From positions 1,643,482 through 1,707,481 of the forward strand of contig NZ_RQJP01000001.1 of the NCBI RefSeq assembly GCF_003858645.1: DNA of 64,000 bases, read 5' to 3'. Below the pieces are notes generated by a model. That model did no database searches. It was not told the origin of the DNA and was given only the letters and a program-made list of their open reading frames with translations. The DNA is from Larkinella knui (GTDB lineage: Bacteria > Bacteroidota > Bacteroidia > Cytophagales > Spirosomataceae). The translations under genes were made by a program, and so were the position numbers. Shown piece by piece: positions 60,336 through 64,000 of this stretch (position 1 is the stretch's first letter; each line of letters opens with the position of its first letter).

Positions 60336-61307
60336 ATGAAAGCAGCCATCATCAATCAATACGGCGACAGCCATGAATTACTTGTGCAGGAAGTGCCCAA
60401 TCCCCTGATCGACCGGCAGGATGATCCGCACCAGGTCCTGATTCGCGTTCATGCAGCTGGCATCAATCCCGTCGATACCAAATTGCGGCAAGGCGGTTTA
60501 AAAGTCGTGCAACCAGGTGATTTTCCGAAAATTCTCGGTCTCGAGTGTGCCGGCATCATCGAGCAGGTGGGCCTGATGGTGACCGACCTGAAACCCGGCG
60601 ACCGCGTTGTGGCTTCCCTGGGAATGACGGGCGGTGGATACGCTGAATACGCCGTTGCGAAGGATACGAATGTCGCCAAACTGCCCGATGAAGTGGATTT
60701 TGTTCAGGCCGCAGCCATGCCCGTTGCCGCCGGAACCGCCCTGCAGGCCCTGCGCGACAAAGGCCACCTGCGTCCGGGCGACCGGGTGCTGATCAACGGT
60801 GCCACCGGCGGGGTGGGGACGTTTGCCATTCAGATTGCCAAATTACTGGGCGGTCTGGTGACGGCGGTTTGCAGCACCAACGGCGTTGCCCTGGCCCGCC
60901 AGCTGGGGGCCGATCAGGTAATCGACTACAACGTGGCCGATTTTACCAAAAGCATTGAAAAGTACGACCTGGTTTTCGACGCCGTGGCCAAAAGCTCGTT
61001 CGATGAATGCCGGGCTATTTTGACCGAATCCGGTAGTTACGTCACGACCGTGCCTTCGCCCAAACAGGTTCTTGAACAGGTCGTCACCACCTTTACCCAG
61101 CAAAAAGCCGAATCGCTGCTCTTTCGTTTTACGCGGGAAGATATGAACTGGCTGCTGAAACAGGCCGCGGAAGGGCAACTCCGGGCGGTGGTTGAACGAA
61201 CTTACCGACTGAATGAACTCGCCCTGGCCCATGCCGAAAGCGAAGCGGGGCATGTAAAAGGGAAACTGGTGGTAATAGTCACGGAAAACGAACCGGCAAA
61301 ATCATGA
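60336..61307 (+). CDS. Zinc-independent quinone oxidoreductase (MDR family)
   Basis: 323 residues from MKAAIINQYGDSHELLVQEV; upstream codons in frame are not family-like. GroES-like N-terminal domain (VHAAGINPVDTKLR) and Rossmann domain (INGATGGVGTFAIQIAKLLG). No zinc-binding Cys/His sets are seen, so it belongs to the NADPH:quinone reductase branch. It overlaps the next small gene by 4 bases. Confidence 0.9.
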   Translation: MKAAIINQYGDSHELLVQEVPNPLIDRQDDPHQVLIRVHAAGINPVDTKLRQGGLKVVQPGDFPKILGLECAGIIEQVGLMVTDLKPGDRVVASLGMTGGGYAEYAVAKDTNVAKLPDEVDFVQAAAMPVAAGTALQALRDKGHLRPGDRVLINGATGGVGTFAIQIAKLLGGLVTAVCSTNGVALARQLGADQVIDYNVADFTKSIEKYDLVFDAVAKSSFDECRAILTESGSYVTTVPSPKQVLEQVVTTFTQQKAESLLFRFTREDMNWLLKQAAEGQLRAVVERTYRLNELALAHAESEAGHVKGKLVVIVTENEPAKS

Positions 61308-61699
61308 AAGCACTATTCATTCTGCTGCTGCTGATGGGAGGATCAGCCGTAGCCCAAACCAAAACGGCAACAGCAACACCCCCATCGGTGGTTACCGCCA
61401 TTGAAGGCATCACCGACAAACGCTTTCTGCCCGACACGGCGATCGCGGCTTTGTCGGACGAGGACGAAAAGTTGCTGGCGAAAGAACCGGTAGCCAATTG
61501 GGGACTGCCGCAGGAATCCGGCAAAGACATGACCTATTATAACCTGGTGATTGGCACCCGTTCGTATCAATTGCTGATTACCAAATCACCGAAAGCGGTA
61601 TTTTCGACGGCAACTCTGCTGCGTTTTGCGGACCCCAAATCCAAACCGGAAATGATTGCGCGGGGCACGCTCAAACCCAAAGAAGAAAAGCCGAAATAA
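61304..61699 (+). CDS. Small exported protein of unknown function
   Basis: 131 residues with a clear signal peptide (KALFILLLLMGGSAVAQ) and a mature part with no recognised domain (GITDKRFLPDTAIAALSDED, then YYNLVIGTRSYQLLI). It overlaps the quinone oxidoreductase by ATGA, so it is translated with it. A strong terminator follows. Confidence 0.7.
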   Translation: MKALFILLLLMGGSAVAQTKTATATPPSVVTAIEGITDKRFLPDTAIAALSDEDEKLLAKEPVANWGLPQESGKDMTYYNLVIGTRSYQLLITKSPKAVFSTATLLRFADPKSKPEMIARGTLKPKEEKPK

Positions 61700-61717
61700 C
61701 GATTTCATGCAGTATAG

Positions 61718-61751
61718 GCAGGCCCGCCGACCGATGAGTTGGCGGGCCTGC
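61718..61751. terminator. Hairpin between convergent genes
   Basis: GCAGGCCCGCC and GGCGGGCCTGC pair perfectly over 11 bp around a 12-base loop, between the stops at 61699 (plus) and 61757 (minus), followed by TTTC on the plus strand. Confidence 0.75.
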
Positions 61752-61756
61752 TTTCA

Positions 61757-64000
61757 TTAATTGGCTTTCAGAATGGACAGTGCTTTCGTCTTTTTCAGGG
61801 TGTTCACCCGCAGCAACAGGAGTCCGGGTGCCTGACCGGCGACCGAGATCCGAAGCCGCTCGACCACCGCCGGTTTTTCTACGGTTTGATGAGCCACGGC
61901 GCGTCCCTGAAGATCGGTCAATTGAATCTCCAGCCGCTCCCCGGCTGCGCCACGCACCTCCAGTTCTACCTGATCTCCGACAACCGGATTACCCAGAACC
62001 GCCACCTGCAGGTCCTCGATAGGCTCAGCCGACAACCGCGCTCCGGCGCACTGGTACGCCTTGGGTGAGCCCTTCAACAGGTACGTCGAACCCAGTATGC
62101 GCGCCAACACCAGCGTGCCATTCGTCAGCCCGGCCGGAGCCGTAAAGTTGTAGGCATGAGCGCCGTTGCCCTTTCCCGCATCCTTTAGATCCTGCCGGTA
62201 AATGTTGGCCAGCGTACTGCCCAATACCGTAATGTTTCCCGGACTGCTTTCGGTATAAAACTCCACCGTCAAGGGCGTGTTCGCCTTGTTCCGATCCCAG
62301 ACCCAGCCCCGGATGCCCCCACAGTCGAGCTTATCCAGATACCCCTCGAAACTGCCCGTTACCGTCGTCGTCTCGGCCGGATTGACCGTCAACTGAAAGC
62401 TTACGCTGTTGCTGGCACCCGGTCCGTCGGTGGCCTGATAGGTCAGCACAAACGTACCCGCCTGGGTGGGAACACCGCTGATGATGCGGTTGGGCATTTC
62501 CAGACTTAAACCGGCCGGTAAACCGGTCAAGGTGTAGGTCAAGGCACCGCCTTCGGGGTCAGTGAAGGCCACCAGTGTTCCGGAGAAAGGAACCCCGACC
62601 TGGGCGACCAGCGGAGCAATGAGCACCGTTGGCACGGGCGGCTGGGGTGGTTTGTTGCCACCGGGCGTGGTGTTGGGCGAACAGATCAGGGCTTTGGGCG
62701 AGTCTTTCAGCACGAAAGTATTGCCCGTCACGCGGGCCGAGAGGCTGTGCGCCAAGCCGTCTTTGAGATTAGTGGGGATGGACCAGAAAAACGCATGTTT
62801 GCCGTTGCCCTTGCCTGCATCGAGTAGATCCTGGCGGAACTCGCCAGCGGAGATGGTGGCAATGACCGTAGTGCCGTCCAAAATATCGATGGTGATGGCG
62901 GTATTGGGTTTGTTGCGGTCCCAGACCCAGCCCCGGAAAGTGGAGCAGTCGGCCCCGTAGATAAACCCGTCGAACGAACCCGTCACCGTGGGAGATGCTA
63001 CGACAACGGCCACGCTGGCGGGGTCACTGATGCATCCGTAGACGGTGCAGGTAGCCTGATAACTGAACGTGCCGGGAGATGTGGTTGCAACCAGAATGGA
63101 ACCGGTGCCGGACGTTCCTCCCGGTCCGGTCCAGGTAACCGTTCCTGCGCAGTTATCAGCCGTCAGGTTTACGACAGGCGCTCCCTGGGCAACGGTGGTG
63201 CTGGTCAAATTCGGCACGGCTGGCGTCACTATTTGGCTACCAACGACCACACTGGTCCAGGCCGTACACCCGTTGCCCGCGGTCACCGTCACCGAGTACG
63301 TGCCCGCACTGGTGATGGAACGAACCGCATTGGTCGACTGGTCTTCCCAACGGTAGGTACTGCCCCCGCTGGCCGTCAGACTTACCGCCGGACTGGCGCA
63401 GGTCAATGTCGCACTCGAGGGGGTGATCACCGCCGTGGGCGCTTGACTGTCACCCCCAACGACCACACTGGTCCAGGCCGTACACCCGTTGCCCGCAGTC
63501 ACCGTCACCGAGTACGTGCCCGCACTGGTGATGGAACGAACCGCATTGGTCGACTGGTCTTCCCAACGGTAAGTACTGCCCCCGCTGGCCGTTAGGCTTA
63601 CCGCCGGACTGGCGCACGTCAGCGTCGCACTCGAGGGAGTGATCACCGCTGTGGGGGCTTGGCTGTCACCCCCAATGACCACACTGGCCCAGGCCGTACA
63701 CCCGTTGCCCGCGGTCACCGTCACCGAGTACGTGCCCGCACTGGTGATGGAACGAACCGCATTGGTCGACTGGTCTTCCCAACGGTAAGTACTGCCCCCG
63801 CTGGCCGTCAGACTTACCGCCGGGCTGGCGCAGGTCAATGTTGCACTCGAGGGGGTGATCACCGCTGTGGGGGCTTGGCTGTCACCCCCAATGACCACAC
63901 TGGCCCAGGCCGTACACCCGTTGCCCGCGGTCACCGTCACCGAGTACGTGCCCGCACTGGTGATGGAACGAACCGCATTGGTCGACTGGTCTTCCCAGGG
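61757..64000 (-). CDS. Large type IX-secreted repeat protein, C-terminal part (5' end outside window)
   Basis: At least 747 residues; the frame is open at base 64000. In order: 72-residue tandem repeats (about 3.5 copies, each with two Cys and the motif STYRWEDQSTNAVRSITSAG, PKD/Ig-like), a further Ig-like stretch, a module with FRGWVWDRNK and ending in KALIC, a cadherin/He_PIG-like Ig domain (ALTYTLTGLPAGLSLEMPNR, in part), a second copy of the GWVWDRNK module (about 95 residues each), and a type A sorting domain of about 80 residues that directs export by the type IX system and attachment to the surface. It is most likely a surface adhesin or cell-surface-associated protein. The repeats are almost identical in DNA, so they were recently homogenised. 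Confidence 0.85.
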   Translation of the reverse strand, partial: PWEDQSTNAVRSITSAGTYSVTVTAGNGCTAWASVVIGGDSQAPTAVITPSSATLTCASPAVSLTASGGSTYRWEDQSTNAVRSITSAGTYSVTVTAGNGCTAWASVVIGGDSQAPTAVITPSSATLTCASPAVSLTASGGSTYRWEDQSTNAVRSITSAGTYSVTVTAGNGCTAWTSVVVGGDSQAPTAVITPSSATLTCASPAVSLTASGGSTYRWEDQSTNAVRSITSAGTYSVTVTAGNGCTAWTSVVVGSQIVTPAVPNLTSTTVAQGAPVVNLTADNCAGTVTWTGPGGTSGTGSILVATTSPGTFSYQATCTVYGCISDPASVAVVVASPTVTGSFDGFIYGADCSTFRGWVWDRNKPNTAITIDILDGTTVIATISAGEFRQDLLDAGKGNGKHAFFWSIPTNLKDGLAHSLSARVTGNTFVLKDSPKALICSPNTTPGGNKPPQPPVPTVLIAPLVAQVGVPFSGTLVAFTDPEGGALTYTLTGLPAGLSLEMPNRIISGVPTQAGTFVLTYQATDGPGASNSVSFQLTVNPAETTTVTGSFEGYLDKLDCGGIRGWVWDRNKANTPLTVEFYTESSPGNITVLGSTLANIYRQDLKDAGKGNGAHAYNFTAPAGLTNGTLVLARILGSTYLLKGSPKAYQCAGARLSAEPIEDLQVAVLGNPVVGDQVELEVRGAAGERLEIQLTDLQGRAVAHQTVEKPAVVERLRISVAGQAPGLLLLRVNTLKKTKALSILKAN
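63240..64000 (-). repeat. 216-bp tandem coding repeats
   Basis: Units start at 63240, 63456, 63672 and 63888, exactly 216 bases (72 codons) apart, and continue past the window end. By eye they differ only at scattered positions. Each unit carries one GNGCTAW motif, one TLTCASP motif and one WEDQSTNAV motif. Confidence 0.95.

Noticed and set aside
63240..64000. Evenly spaced repeats resembling a CRISPR array
   Set aside because: The unit is 216 bases, has no spacers, and translates continuously as a 72-residue protein repeat.

Overview
The window looks like a chromosomal segment of a Bacteroidota bacterium of the order Cytophagales, most likely family Spirosomataceae (Spirosoma or Larkinella type). 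The reasons are SusC/SusD proteins with an ECF sigma factor and FecR-type anti-sigma factor, a C-terminal type IX secretion sorting domain, many lipoproteins and CarboxypepD_reg-like TonB receptors, start codons without clear Shine-Dalgarno sequences, and promoter boxes of the Bacteroidota type TAnnTTTG. The genus is inferred from gene content only. I see no rRNA, tRNA, insertion sequence, prophage or CRISPR array.

Layout. 1-8 kb: fragment of a Dabb-domain protein, a DEAD-box helicase with a DbpA-like tail, a serine hydrolase, a short-chain dehydrogenase, a small AT-rich gene pair (4831-5476) and exported proteins of unknown role. 8-13 kb: a double-cupin protein, a cation P-type ATPase, two small exported or membrane proteins, and then a decayed copy of the cupin gene's 3' end, so that two cupin tails flank the ATPase cassette. 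13-15.5 kb: a MocR-type regulator divergent from a pyridoxamine-phosphate-oxidase-like gene. 15.7-25 kb: an ECF sigma / FecR / SusC / SusD locus that ends in two tandem polysaccharide-pyruvyl-transferase-family proteins with twin-arginine leaders. 25-28 kb: hydrolase, AraC regulator, short-chain dehydrogenase.

28-36 kb: a compact pentose-phosphate operon on the minus strand (tkt, rpiB, tal, HAD phosphatase, gnd, zwf, pgl, in order of transcription) with several stop/start overlaps. 36-42.7 kb: S9 peptidase, small lipoprotein and barrel-like protein, a VapBC-type module, an oxidoreductase, a thioredoxin-like protein and a propeller-like protein. 42.8-50.2 kb: a 1988-residue nonribosomal peptide synthetase that begins with a formyltransferase domain, followed on the same strand by a DUF4374 lipoprotein (the family of XusB-type siderophore-binding proteins). 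This pair is the most promising candidate for an undescribed system. 50-61 kb: membrane-anchored endonuclease/exonuclease/phosphatase-fold protein, ScyD-like lipoprotein, endonuclease III, TonB receptor, lipoprotein, TruC-like pseudouridine synthase overlapping a GH5 glycosidase, a DUF3140/DUF2945 stress pair and a quinone-oxidoreductase-like protein. 61.7-64 kb: the C-terminal part of a large type IX-secreted repeat protein that runs off the window.

A feature running through the whole window is a set of intergenic palindromes. Four share the core GCTGACGC/GCGTCAGC or a one-base variant, and three of these have telomere-like TTTACGG arms. Others have the same fold but different sequence (TTTAGGG, GATTAAACGG, GGAGTTGAGCGGAG). 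They sit just after stop codons or just before start codons, including inside the pentose-phosphate operon.
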